Assembly (NCBI GenBank): GCA_028719885.1
Contig: JAQYLT010000068.1
Location: 1 to 46,367, forward strand
DNA from: Bacillota bacterium
GTDB taxonomy: Bacteria; Bacillota; Clostridia; Oscillospirales; Oscillospiraceae
Length of the DNA: 46,367 bases
Reading direction: 5' to 3'
Positions 7,465 to 14,707 of the stretch are shown piece after piece (the stretch's first letter is position 1; each line of letters opens with the position of its first letter). Position numbers and translations under genes: made by a program. The notes under the pieces were generated by a model. It saw only the letters and a program-made list of their open reading frames with translations. It had not been told where the DNA came from and did not search any database.

Positions 7465-9711
7465 ATGGCAAAGAAGAAACAGGAACCTGAAAAAAAGAAA
7501 AAAGTGAATACCGACGGCGTCATGGGCCTCCATGGCTCCACCACGGAGCAGGCCATTTCCGAGACCCTGGAGCTGAACTACATGCCCTATGCCATGTCCG
7601 TCATTGTCTCCCGGGCCATTCCGGAGATCGACGGCTTTAAGCCCTCCCATCGGAAGCTGCTGTATACCATGTACAAGATGGGCCTGCTCACCGGCGGCAG
7701 AACCAAGTCCGCCAACATCGTGGGCCAGACCATGCGCTTAAATCCCCACGGTGACGCGGCCATCTACGAGACCATGGTCCGCCTGGCCCGGGGCAATGAG
7801 ACCCTTTTGCATCCTTTTGTGGATTCCAAGGGAAACTTCGGTAAGGTCTACTCCCGGGACATGGCCTATGCAGCTTCCCGGTATACCGAGGCCAAGCTGG
7901 ACCCTTTCTGTGCGGAGCTGTTCCGGGACATCGACAGCGATACCGTGGACATGGTGGATAACTACGATGCCACCATGAAAGAACCCAGTCTGCTTCCCAC
8001 CACCTTCCCCAATGTGCTGGTGTCTGCCAACCAGGGTATCGCCGTGGGCATGGCAAGCAATATCTGCTCCTTCAACCTGAAGGAGGTCTGCGATACCGCC
8101 ATCGCCTTGATGAAGAATCCGGAGCACGATATTCTGGAAACCCTGCCCGGACCGGATTTCTCCACCGGCGGCGAGCTGCTGTTTGACGAGGCTGCCACCC
8201 GGGAGGTGTATGCTACCGGTCGTGGCAGCTTCAAGCTGCGGTCCAAGTGGCATTATGAAAAAGAGGGAAATCTCATTGAGATTACGGAGATTCCCTACAC
8301 CACCGCCACGGAAGTCATTATGGACAAGGTGGCGGAGCTGATCAAGGCGGGAAAAATCAAGGAAATCGCCGACATGCGGGATGAGACCGACCTGGGCGGC
8401 CTAAAGCTGACCATCGACTTAAAGCGGGGCGTGGACCCGGAAAAGCTGATGCAGAAGCTCTTCCGCATGACCCCGCTGCAGGACAGCTTCCCCTGCAATT
8501 TTAACATTCTCATTGCCGGTATGCCCCGGGTGATGGGTGTGGGCGAGATTCTGGAGGAGTGGACAGCCTGGCGGACGGATTGCGTCAAACGCCGGCTGTT
8601 CCATCAGATCGGGAAGCGGGAGGAACGGCTGCACCTGCTGAAAGGCTTGGAGCGTATTCTGCTGGATATTGATAAGGCCATCCGCATCATCCGGGAAACG
8701 GAGATGGAAGCGGAAGTGGTGCCCAACCTGATGATCGGCTTCGGCATTGACGAGATTCAGGCGAACTACGTGGCGGAAATCAAGCTTCGCAACATCAACA
8801 AGGAATACATCCTAAAGCAGACCAAGGCCATCAGCCAGCTGGAGCAGGAAATTGCCGATTTGCGGGAGACCCTGAACAGCCCCAGCCGCCTGAAAAAGGT
8901 GATTATCCAGGAGCTCCAGGATGTCTCCAAGAAATACGGCCAGCCCCGGAAAACGGAGATCATCTATCAGGCGGTGGAGGCAGAGCCGGAGGAGGAAGAA
9001 GAGGATATCCCGGACTATCCCGTCACGGTGTTTGTCTCCAAAGAGGGCTATTTGAAGAAAATCACCGCCCAGTCCCTGCGGATGAGCGGAGAGCAGAAGT
9101 TCAAAGAGGGCGACAGCCTGGCATTCTCTCAGGAGACCACCAACAAAAGCGATGTGCTGGTGTTCACCGACCAGTTCCAGTGCTACAAATCCCGGCTCAG
9201 CGACTTTGAGGACAGCAAGGCCTCGGTTCTGGGTGACTATCTGCCCCAGAAGCTGGGCTTGGAGCCGGGAGAAACGGTGCGGAGCGTGGTGCTGACCGCG
9301 GATTACAAGGGCTTTGTGCTGTTTTTCTTTGAAAACGGCAAGGCCGCCAAGGTGCCTCTCAGCGCCTATGAGACCAAGACAAACCGGAAGAAGCTTACCG
9401 GGGCCTACAGTGATAAGAGCCCGTTGGTTTCCGTTGCGGCGCTGGAAACAGATGCCCAAATGGCGTTGTATGCCAGTGACGGAAGAGCGCTGATCTTCTC
9501 CACAGCCCAGCTGCTGCCCAAGACCACCAGAAATACCCAGGGCGTTGCGGTGATGACGTTGAAAAAGAAATCCCTGCTCAGCGGCGTTCAGACGCTGGAG
9601 CAGAGCGGAATCGAGAACCAGAGCCGTTATCGCACAAAAACCATTCCTGCCGCCGGTGCGCTGCTGAAGCCGGAGGACATGCAGGAGAAACAGGAAAAGC
9701 TTGAATTATAA
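7465..9711 (+). CDS. parC: DNA topoisomerase IV subunit A-like (GyrA/ParC type)
   Basis: A 748-residue breakage-reunion subunit. A lysine-rich N-terminal extension (1-15) precedes the winged-helix/tower core. The catalytic tyrosine is Y140 in AASRYTEAKL. The quinolone-determining helix reads NPHGDAAIYETMV, with alanine (A98) where E. coli GyrA has Ser83 and glutamate (E102) where it has Asp87. A coiled-coil tower (about 420-490) and a C-terminal region with beta-propeller-like repeats follow. It is co-transcribed with parE. GAGGAA lies about 8 nt upstream of the ATG. Confidence 0.88.
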   Translation: MAKKKQEPEKKKKVNTDGVMGLHGSTTEQAISETLELNYMPYAMSVIVSRAIPEIDGFKPSHRKLLYTMYKMGLLTGGRTKSANIVGQTMRLNPHGDAAIYETMVRLARGNETLLHPFVDSKGNFGKVYSRDMAYAASRYTEAKLDPFCAELFRDIDSDTVDMVDNYDATMKEPSLLPTTFPNVLVSANQGIAVGMASNICSFNLKEVCDTAIALMKNPEHDILETLPGPDFSTGGELLFDEAATREVYATGRGSFKLRSKWHYEKEGNLIEITEIPYTTATEVIMDKVAELIKAGKIKEIADMRDETDLGGLKLTIDLKRGVDPEKLMQKLFRMTPLQDSFPCNFNILIAGMPRVMGVGEILEEWTAWRTDCVKRRLFHQIGKREERLHLLKGLERILLDIDKAIRIIRETEMEAEVVPNLMIGFGIDEIQANYVAEIKLRNINKEYILKQTKAISQLEQEIADLRETLNSPSRLKKVIIQELQDVSKKYGQPRKTEIIYQAVEAEPEEEEEDIPDYPVTVFVSKEGYLKKITAQSLRMSGEQKFKEGDSLAFSQETTNKSDVLVFTDQFQCYKSRLSDFEDSKASVLGDYLPQKLGLEPGETVRSVVLTADYKGFVLFFFENGKAAKVPLSAYETKTNRKKLTGAYSDKSPLVSVAALETDAQMALYASDGRALIFSTAQLLPKTTRNTQGVAVMTLKKKSLLSGVQTLEQSGIENQSRYRTKTIPAAGALLKPEDMQEKQEKLEL

Positions 9712-9729
9712 CAAACTCCGGAGGATGAT

Positions 9730-10593
9730 ATGAAGAAAATCTGGAAGAAAGCAGACTGGATTGTGCTCACAGCCTTGGGAAGCGCGGTTTTTGCCCTGGG
9801 CTTCAGCCTTTTTTTGGAGCCCAATAACATCAATGCCGGCGGCATCTCCGGCCTGGCTCAGGCGGTGGCGCATATTTTTGGCCTTGAAAACGTGGGTGTT
9901 TTGTCGGTGATTCTGAACCTGCCTCTGTTTTTCGTGGGTGGACTTCGTGTGGGAAAGCGATTTTTCGCCGGGTCCCTGCTGGGAACATTTGTCAGCGGCC
10001 TCCTGATCGATGCCTTTGCCCTTATCTCCATCGGTCCCCAGGATACGCTGGTCAGCGGCATTTACGGCGGCGTCCTCTGCGGGCTGGGCATTGGCATCGT
10101 CTTTGCGGCGGGCACCTCCACCGGCGGCTCGGATATTCTGGTGCGGCTTCTCAAGCTGCGCTATCGGAATGTTCCAATCGGAATCATTTCCTCGGCCTTT
10201 GATGCCTGCGTGGTGATTTTAACCGGTATCGTTTTCCGGGACCTCAGCCGGGCGCTGTTCAGCGGCATTGTGGTGTTTATCATGGGCCGGGTGATGGACG
10301 TGGTGGTCTATCGGTTCGACTATTCCAAGGTGGCTTTGATCGTCTCCGACCAAGCGGAGGAGATTGCAAAGGACATTTGCGACAAGCTGGACCGGGGGGC
10401 AACCTTTCTCCATGGCCAGGGCTATTACAGCCGCCAGGAGAAAAATGTGGTCCTCACTGTGGTGAAAAAGCGGCAGCTGGCAGAGCTGAAGGAGCTGGTG
10501 ATGGAGCGGGATGAAAAGGCTTTCGTCATTGTCCAGGAGGCCCACCAGGTTCTGGGCGACGGCTTCTCCAGATACTCAAAGGATGCGCTGTGA
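9730..10593 (+). CDS. YitT family membrane protein (DUF2179 C-terminus)
   Basis: A 287-residue integral membrane protein with about five hydrophobic segments in the first ~200 residues, including EPNNINAGGISGLAQ and the glycine-rich FAAGTSTGGSDILVRLL, both hallmarks of YitT proteins. The soluble C-terminal ~75 residues (KVALIVSDQAEEI...GQGYYSRQEKNVVLTVV) are the DUF2179 domain. The transported substrate is unknown. GGAGGATGAT before the ATG and the 18-nt gap from parC suggest it belongs to the same transcript. Confidence 0.9.
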   Translation: MKKIWKKADWIVLTALGSAVFALGFSLFLEPNNINAGGISGLAQAVAHIFGLENVGVLSVILNLPLFFVGGLRVGKRFFAGSLLGTFVSGLLIDAFALISIGPQDTLVSGIYGGVLCGLGIGIVFAAGTSTGGSDILVRLLKLRYRNVPIGIISSAFDACVVILTGIVFRDLSRALFSGIVVFIMGRVMDVVVYRFDYSKVALIVSDQAEEIAKDICDKLDRGATFLHGQGYYSRQEKNVVLTVVKKRQLAELKELVMERDEKAFVIVQEAHQVLGDGFSRYSKDAL

Positions 10594-10599
10594 TCATCG

Positions 10600-10628
10600 T
10601 CAGGCGGGCAGCTTTTTCTGCCCGCCTG
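10600..10628 (+). terminator. Stem-loop after the YitT gene, weak terminator
   Basis: An 11-bp perfect stem CAGGCGGGCAG/CTGCCCGCCTG with a T-rich loop. It is followed by AAAATAT and not by a T-tract, so its terminator role is uncertain; it may protect the mRNA 3' end. Confidence 0.4.
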
Positions 10629-10637
10629 AAAATATCC

Positions 10638-10665
10638 TTGACAAAATGTAAAAAGCTGCTATAAT
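10638..10665 (+). promoter_or_regulatory. Promoter of the first tRNA-Gly
   Basis: Perfect TTGACA and TATAAT boxes separated by 16 nt, 13 nt upstream of the mature tRNA 5' end. Confidence 0.85.
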
Positions 10666-10678
10666 AATCTTTGTTCCT

Positions 10679-10754
10679 GCGGGTGTAGCTCATCCGGTAG
10701 AGCGCCACCTTGCCAAGGTGGAGGTAGCGAGTTCGAGCCTCGTCACCCGCTCCA
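10679..10754 (+). tRNA. tRNA-Gly(GCC), copy 1
   Basis: A 76-nt cloverleaf with encoded CCA. The acceptor stem is GCGGGTG/CACCCGC with discriminator T, the anticodon stem is CCACC/GGTGG with loop TTGCCAA (anticodon GCC), and the T-loop is GTTCGAGC. It has its own promoter and terminator, and is identical in sequence to copy 2 at 12198. Confidence 0.97.
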
Positions 10755-10756
10755 AA

Positions 10757-10783
10757 AGCCGACCAGTTTTGGTCGGCTTTTTT
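10757..10783 (+). terminator. Terminator of tRNA-Gly copy 1
   Basis: AGCCGACCA/TGGTCGGCT stem with a short loop followed by TTTTTT. Confidence 0.9.
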
Positions 10784-10828
10784 CATATTTTCTCATCATA
10801 GCCGTATGATAATCATGAGAATCATGAT
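10782..10828 (+). promoter_or_regulatory. Candidate promoter and direct repeats of the permease gene
   Basis: TTCATA (10782), 17-nt spacer, TATGAT (10805-10810). Immediately downstream is a 9-bp tandem direct repeat, AATCATGAG then AATCATGAT (10811-10828), across the expected transcription start, which could be an operator. The -35 box is weak. Confidence 0.35.
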
Positions 10829-10843
10829 GGAAAGGAACTGAAA

Positions 10844-12124
10844 ATGCTGCCAGCCATTCTTTTGTTCGTTCTGACTTATGCACTGATGCTTTTGTTCAGT
10901 AACTATCGTCCCTACATCGCGTTAACATCAGGAGTGCTGTTCATCGCCTTTGGAATGCTTCCCATATCCGATGCTTTCGGTTCCCTGGATTTGAATGTGC
11001 TGCTGATGATCGGCGGTACCATGGGACTGGTCCGGCTGTTTATCGACAGTCACATGCCCGACCGCATGGCGGAGTGGATGATGGAGCGGGTGCCCAATGT
11101 GCAGTGGGCGGCGGTTTGCCTCAGCCTTTTTGCGGGAATCATTTCCGCCTTTGTGGACAATGTGGCCACTGTCCTGATGGTTGCGCCGGTTGCCATTGCG
11201 GTTTGCAGGAAGCTGGATACCAATCCCGTGCCGTTCATTATTTCCATTGCAGTATCCTCCAATCTGCAGGGAGCGGCAACCCTGGTGGGGGATACCACGG
11301 CGATTATGCTGGGCTCCGCGCTGGACATGAGCTTTGCGGACTTCTTCTGGTATCAGGGAAGACCCTCCATGTTCTTCGTGGTGGAGCTGGGCGCCGTGCT
11401 TTCCGCGCTGATTGTATGGTTCCTTTTCCGAAAGGAAAAGAAGCCTATTCATTTTCTGGGGGCAAGAACCAAGGTGACAGATTTCGTTCCCACGGTGCTG
11501 CTGCTTGGAACCATCGGCCTGCTGATCTGTGCCTCTTTTGCGCCGGAAAACTGGAATTTACCCGCCGAGACAAACGGCCTTATCTGCTGTAGTGTCCTGG
11601 TTGTGGGATTGGCGATCAATGTTTGCAGAAAGAGGACCTCGGAAGCGCTGCTTGGTCCATTGAAAGCCATCGACTTTGAAACCCTGGGACTGCTGGTTGG
11701 CTTGTTCCTGATGATCGGCGGAATTACCCACGAGGGTGTGATCGACGCACTGGCCCGGCTGCTGGTGAAGCTGGGCGGCGGCAGCCTGTTTTTGATGTAT
11801 ACCATCATTGTTTGGGCCTCGGTGCTGATTTCCGCGTTCATTGACAATATTCCCTATGTGGCGACGATGATTCCGGTGATTGCTGGGATTGCAGCGGAAA
11901 TGGGCGTGGATGCCACGGCGCTGTATTTTGGTCTGCTGTCCGGCGCAACATTGGGCGGGAACTGCACCCCCATTGGCGCCTCTGCCAACATTGCAGGCAT
12001 CGGCATCCTCCGCAGGGAGAACTACCAGGTTGCAAACCGTGATTTCTTCCGGATTGGCATTCCCTTTACCTTTGCGGCAATTGTGCCGGCATACATCCTC
12101 ATCTGGGTGCTGTTTGGAATGTGA
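10844..12124 (+). CDS. SLC13/ArsB-NhaD superfamily permease
   Basis: A 426-residue polytopic membrane protein with about 11 hydrophobic segments. It has the internal duplication typical of the ion-transporter superfamily: AFVDNVATVLMVAPVAIAV in the first half and AFIDNIPYVATMIPV in the second, followed in each half by a substrate-site segment (SNLQGAATLVGDTTAIM and SGATLGGNCTPIGASANI). These features fit ArsB/NhaD/CitMHS-type anion or Na+/H+ transporters; the substrate cannot be assigned. AAAGGA precedes the ATG. It lies between two identical tRNA-Gly genes, each with its own promoter and terminator. Confidence 0.85.
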   Translation: MLPAILLFVLTYALMLLFSNYRPYIALTSGVLFIAFGMLPISDAFGSLDLNVLLMIGGTMGLVRLFIDSHMPDRMAEWMMERVPNVQWAAVCLSLFAGIISAFVDNVATVLMVAPVAIAVCRKLDTNPVPFIISIAVSSNLQGAATLVGDTTAIMLGSALDMSFADFFWYQGRPSMFFVVELGAVLSALIVWFLFRKEKKPIHFLGARTKVTDFVPTVLLLGTIGLLICASFAPENWNLPAETNGLICCSVLVVGLAINVCRKRTSEALLGPLKAIDFETLGLLVGLFLMIGGITHEGVIDALARLLVKLGGGSLFLMYTIIVWASVLISAFIDNIPYVATMIPVIAGIAAEMGVDATALYFGLLSGATLGGNCTPIGASANIAGIGILRRENYQVANRDFFRIGIPFTFAAIVPAYILIWVLFGM

Positions 12125-12155
12125 CAGCTTTTTGACGTTTTTCGGAATAAAGGAC

Positions 12156-12183
12156 TTGACAAATCATTCTTTCGTGGTATAAT
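12156..12183 (+). promoter_or_regulatory. Promoter of the second tRNA-Gly
   Basis: Perfect TTGACA and TATAAT with a 16-nt spacer, 14 nt upstream of the tRNA. Confidence 0.85.
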
Positions 12184-12197
12184 GTGTCATGTTCCTC

Positions 12198-12273
12198 GCG
12201 GGTGTAGCTCATCCGGTAGAGCGCCACCTTGCCAAGGTGGAGGTAGCGAGTTCGAGCCTCGTCACCCGCTCCA
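12198..12273 (+). tRNA. tRNA-Gly(GCC), copy 2
   Basis: Identical over all 76 nt to the tRNA at 10679-10754, including the encoded CCA and anticodon GCC. Flanking sequences differ, so this is not a long segmental duplication, or the flanks have diverged. Confidence 0.97.
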
Positions 12274-12276
12274 TAA

Positions 12277-12304
12277 AACCGACTGAATTTTCAGTCGGTT
12301 TTTC
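12277..12304 (+). terminator. Terminator of tRNA-Gly copy 2
   Basis: AACCGACTGAA/TTCAGTCGGTT stem with a 2-nt loop between the arms as drawn, followed by TTTCTTT. Confidence 0.85.
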
Positions 12305-12341
12305 TTTCAGAAAATGTAATGTGTATATCGGTTTAATTCAG

Positions 12342-12643
12342 CAAATTGGTATTTGACGGGTTCATTGAATTGAAAATGTTTCAACGTGTGCGTAGGGAAC
12401 GGATTTAGACCTTCCGCCCGTTCCGATAAACACTCAGGTTCGTCTAATGGTAACGCGCCAGACTTTGCGTAGGGAATGCATTTATGCATTCCGCTTGCGT
12501 ATTGTTTCAAAACCAGTTGGATAAATGGTGAAATGCCAGTAATATGTTCCCCAAAATGCCATTCAACGAACTGCGGTGATCACCGGGGGCTTCGGAACGG
12601 ATAAATCCGTTCCCTACGAATCACCTCGACAAACACCAATTTG
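12342..12643. repeat. MITE-like repeat element, copy A
   Basis: This 302-bp non-coding stretch fills the gap between tRNA-Gly and tRNA-Asp. It is bounded by 14-bp inverted repeats CAAATTGGTATTTG (12342-12355) and CAAACACCAATTTG (12630-12643), matching 13 of 14. Inside are GTAGGGAACGGAT near the left, a perfect palindrome GGAATGCATTTATGCATTCC (12473-12492) and GGAACGGATAAATCCGTTCC (12594-12613), which runs into CCTACG near the right. The part at about 12530-12590 is an inverted copy of part of copy C (about 30655-30715). No convincing coding frame is present. Confidence 0.75.
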
Positions 12644-12690
12644 ACAATAAGCTGAGTGAACAGTCGATAAGCATAAAATGAAATTTCCTC

Positions 12691-12719
12691 TTTACAAATG
12701 GAGAATTTTCTGTTATAAT
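12691..12719 (+). promoter_or_regulatory. Promoter of tRNA-Asp
   Basis: TTTACA, 17-nt spacer, TATAAT, 20 nt upstream of the tRNA. Confidence 0.75.
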
Positions 12720-12739
12720 CAAGCCACTGTTCTGAATCT

Positions 12740-12816
12740 GGCCCGGTGGTGCAGTCGGTTAGCACGCCAGCCTGTCACGCTGGAGGTCGACGGTTCGAGT
12801 CCGTTCCGGGTCGCCA
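12740..12816 (+). tRNA. tRNA-Asp(GTC)
   Basis: A 77-nt cloverleaf. The acceptor stem is GGCCCGG/CCGGGTC (one G-T pair), the anticodon stem CCAGC/GCTGG has loop CTGTCAC (anticodon GTC), the T-loop is GTTCGAGTC, and the CCA is encoded. Confidence 0.97.
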
Positions 12817-12852
12817 AAACGCATCTGCTTTTGCAGGTGCGTTTTCTTTTTC
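12817..12852 (+). terminator. Terminator of tRNA-Asp
   Basis: AAACGCATCTGC/GCAGGTGCGTTT stem with a TTTT loop, followed by TCTTTTTC. Confidence 0.9.
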
Positions 12853-12853
12853 T

Positions 12854-12886
12854 AAAAAATCTCCCCTCTGAATGCTTCAGAGGGGA
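12854..12886 (-). terminator. Terminator of the LRR protein gene
   Basis: Minus-strand perfect 11-12-bp stem CTCCCCTCTGAA/TTCAGAGGGGAG followed by ATTTTTTAG, 6 nt past the stop codon at 12893. Confidence 0.9.
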
Positions 12887-12892
12887 GAAATA

Positions 12893-14608
12893 TTAGGTGG
12901 GATCGTAGTTGACGATGATGCTGTGTTGGGTCAGGGCGGAAACGTCGGAGATGGAGTTGCCGTAGACGTTGACCTGCACCAGGCTGATGCAGTTGGCCAG
13001 ATTGCTGATGTCCGTCAGACTGTTATAGTCCATGGAGACATAGGTCAGATTCGGCATGCCGCCCAGCGCATAGAGGCTGTTCACCTGGTTGTGGGCGCCC
13101 TGAATCACCCGGAGAGCACAGTTCTGAGGCCAGGAGGGGAGGGCGCTGATGTTGTTGTAGGAGAAGTCGAATACTTCCAGATTGGTCAGAGAGGCGAGGG
13201 TGGAAATATCGTAGATCGTGTTGTTGGTGAAGCTCAGCTCTTTCAGCTGGATGCAGGCACCCAGGGGGGAAACATCGGACAGCTGGTTGTAGTCCAGCTT
13301 CAGGGTTTCCAGCAGCTGCAGGTTGGCGATGCCGTTTACACTGGAAATGGTGTTGTTGGAGGCATCCAGCCAGTTCAGCTTTCCGCAGACACCCAAGGGA
13401 ATCAGGGAGCTGACGGAGTTGAAAGAGATATCCAGCTTTTCCAGCTCATACATGGAGGTCAAAGCCTCCAGATTGGTGATGGCATTCAGCTGCATATGCA
13501 GCTCCTTCATGCCGGTCATGCCCATGAGGGGCTCCAGATTCCGGATGGTGTTGTTGCTGATGTCCAGATAGGTCAGACCGGTGAGATTCTCCAAATCGGC
13601 GATGGTGCTCAAGGCGCAGTTGGACAGGACCAGCTTTTGCAGGTTGGGCAGCTTTTCCAGAACCCGCAGCTCCGAGGGGGAGAACCGGCAGCCGGTGAGG
13701 TCCAGGGATTTCAGCTCCGTCAGGAAGGCCAGATCGGCCAGGCTGCCGTTGGGCAGATTGGAAATGGTCAGGCTCTCCAAATGGGTCAGCTTGGATAGAT
13801 CCTCCAGGGTCCAAACCTGCTCGGGGACTGTGAACTCTGTAATGGCCCACAGATCGTTGGTATACAGGCTCTCGGTGCGGGTGATGCCCAAGGCATCCCG
13901 GATGGCAAATTCCATATCCGCGTCCATAAAGATGGCAGGCTCCACCACACCGCCCACGGTATAGCTCAACACACTCACGGGGCTGACCAGACCGCTGTCG
14001 TCCACGCTGATGCAGTAGAGAATGGTTTCGCCCAGGGGAAGCTTGATGGGCTCGGTGTAGGGCTGGCTTTGAGCGGAGGGGTATTCCCCGTTGGTGGTGT
14101 AATAAATGGTGCCGGAGGAGGAAGTGAGCTCCACGCTGATATAGCTGTTGTAGAAGCCCGGGTCCTGGACGGCAGTGGGGGCAGAGGGGCGCTGCTGCTC
14201 CAGCTGTGCGCGGATGTTTTCATCGGGCACATTGGCCAGCAGAGCCACCGCATCCATCAGCTTGTCCTGGTCCACGTAGGTGTCACACAGGGCGGTGTAC
14301 AGCGCCGCGCTGGGAGAGGATTTGATGGCCTGGGAAAGGGAGACCTCCGCCTTGGTATAGTTTCCGTCGGATTTGTATTGCTGGGCAAGCTCCAGGGCCA
14401 CGTCCTCATCGTTGCCGGAGTGGGAGTAGGCCATTCGATAGAACCAGGCGGACAGGGCGGAATTGCCCCGGGCATCGTTCACCCGGGCCTCTTTCAGCAG
14501 AATATCCCGGGTAAAGGCTCTGTCGTAAATGAACAGATACCAGAAAATGCTGGCAATGACCAACGCCGCCAGTAAGAGCGGGACCACGAATCGCAGAATC
14601 TTACGCAT
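12893..14608 (-). CDS. Membrane-anchored leucine-rich-repeat protein
   Basis: A 571-residue extracytoplasmic protein. Residues about 5-27 are a single N-terminal membrane anchor (FVVPLLLAALVIASIFWYLF). Residues about 40-135 look like TPR-type helical repeats (SAWFYRMAYSHSG, YTKAEVSLSQAI). A chitobiase/hexosaminidase C-terminal-type beta domain follows (about 145-225; SGTIYYTTNGEYPS then YTEPIKLPLGETILY). The rest is about a dozen 21-23-residue leucine-rich repeats of the SDS22/internalin style (LTGLTYLDISNNTIRNLEPL). The start is ATG 14608, preceded by TTGGAG at 8 nt; the open frame reaches upstream but lacks a ribosome site. Likely a surface interaction protein; ligand unknown. It has its own promoter. 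Confidence 0.88.
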   Translation of the reverse strand: MRKILRFVVPLLLAALVIASIFWYLFIYDRAFTRDILLKEARVNDARGNSALSAWFYRMAYSHSGNDEDVALELAQQYKSDGNYTKAEVSLSQAIKSSPSAALYTALCDTYVDQDKLMDAVALLANVPDENIRAQLEQQRPSAPTAVQDPGFYNSYISVELTSSSGTIYYTTNGEYPSAQSQPYTEPIKLPLGETILYCISVDDSGLVSPVSVLSYTVGGVVEPAIFMDADMEFAIRDALGITRTESLYTNDLWAITEFTVPEQVWTLEDLSKLTHLESLTISNLPNGSLADLAFLTELKSLDLTGCRFSPSELRVLEKLPNLQKLVLSNCALSTIADLENLTGLTYLDISNNTIRNLEPLMGMTGMKELHMQLNAITNLEALTSMYELEKLDISFNSVSSLIPLGVCGKLNWLDASNNTISSVNGIANLQLLETLKLDYNQLSDVSPLGACIQLKELSFTNNTIYDISTLASLTNLEVFDFSYNNISALPSWPQNCALRVIQGAHNQVNSLYALGGMPNLTYVSMDYNSLTDISNLANCISLVQVNVYGNSISDVSALTQHSIIVNYDPT

Positions 14609-14641
14609 AGAAAAAACTCCAATCATGGATTTACTGACTAA

Positions 14642-14670
14642 AGTATACAACAGGTTACGAAATATGTCAA
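14642..14670 (-). promoter_or_regulatory. Promoter of the LRR gene, with overlapping direct repeats
   Basis: Minus-strand TTGACA, 17-nt spacer, TATACT. On the + strand two similar blocks, GTTACGAAATATGT (14654) and GTTACGGAAAATGT (14673), lie 19 bp apart, spanning the -35 region, with an additional GTAACC at the tex-proximal end. This spacing could allow a regulator to bind one face of the DNA. Confidence 0.6.
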
Positions 14671-14707
14671 GTGTTACGGAAAATGTAACCAATTTTGGCG
14701 GCAAAAA

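Noticed and set aside
12391..12618. Repeats considered as a CRISPR array
   Set aside because: Units are palindromes at irregular spacing in both orientations, without regular repeat-spacer periodicity and with no cas genes in the window.
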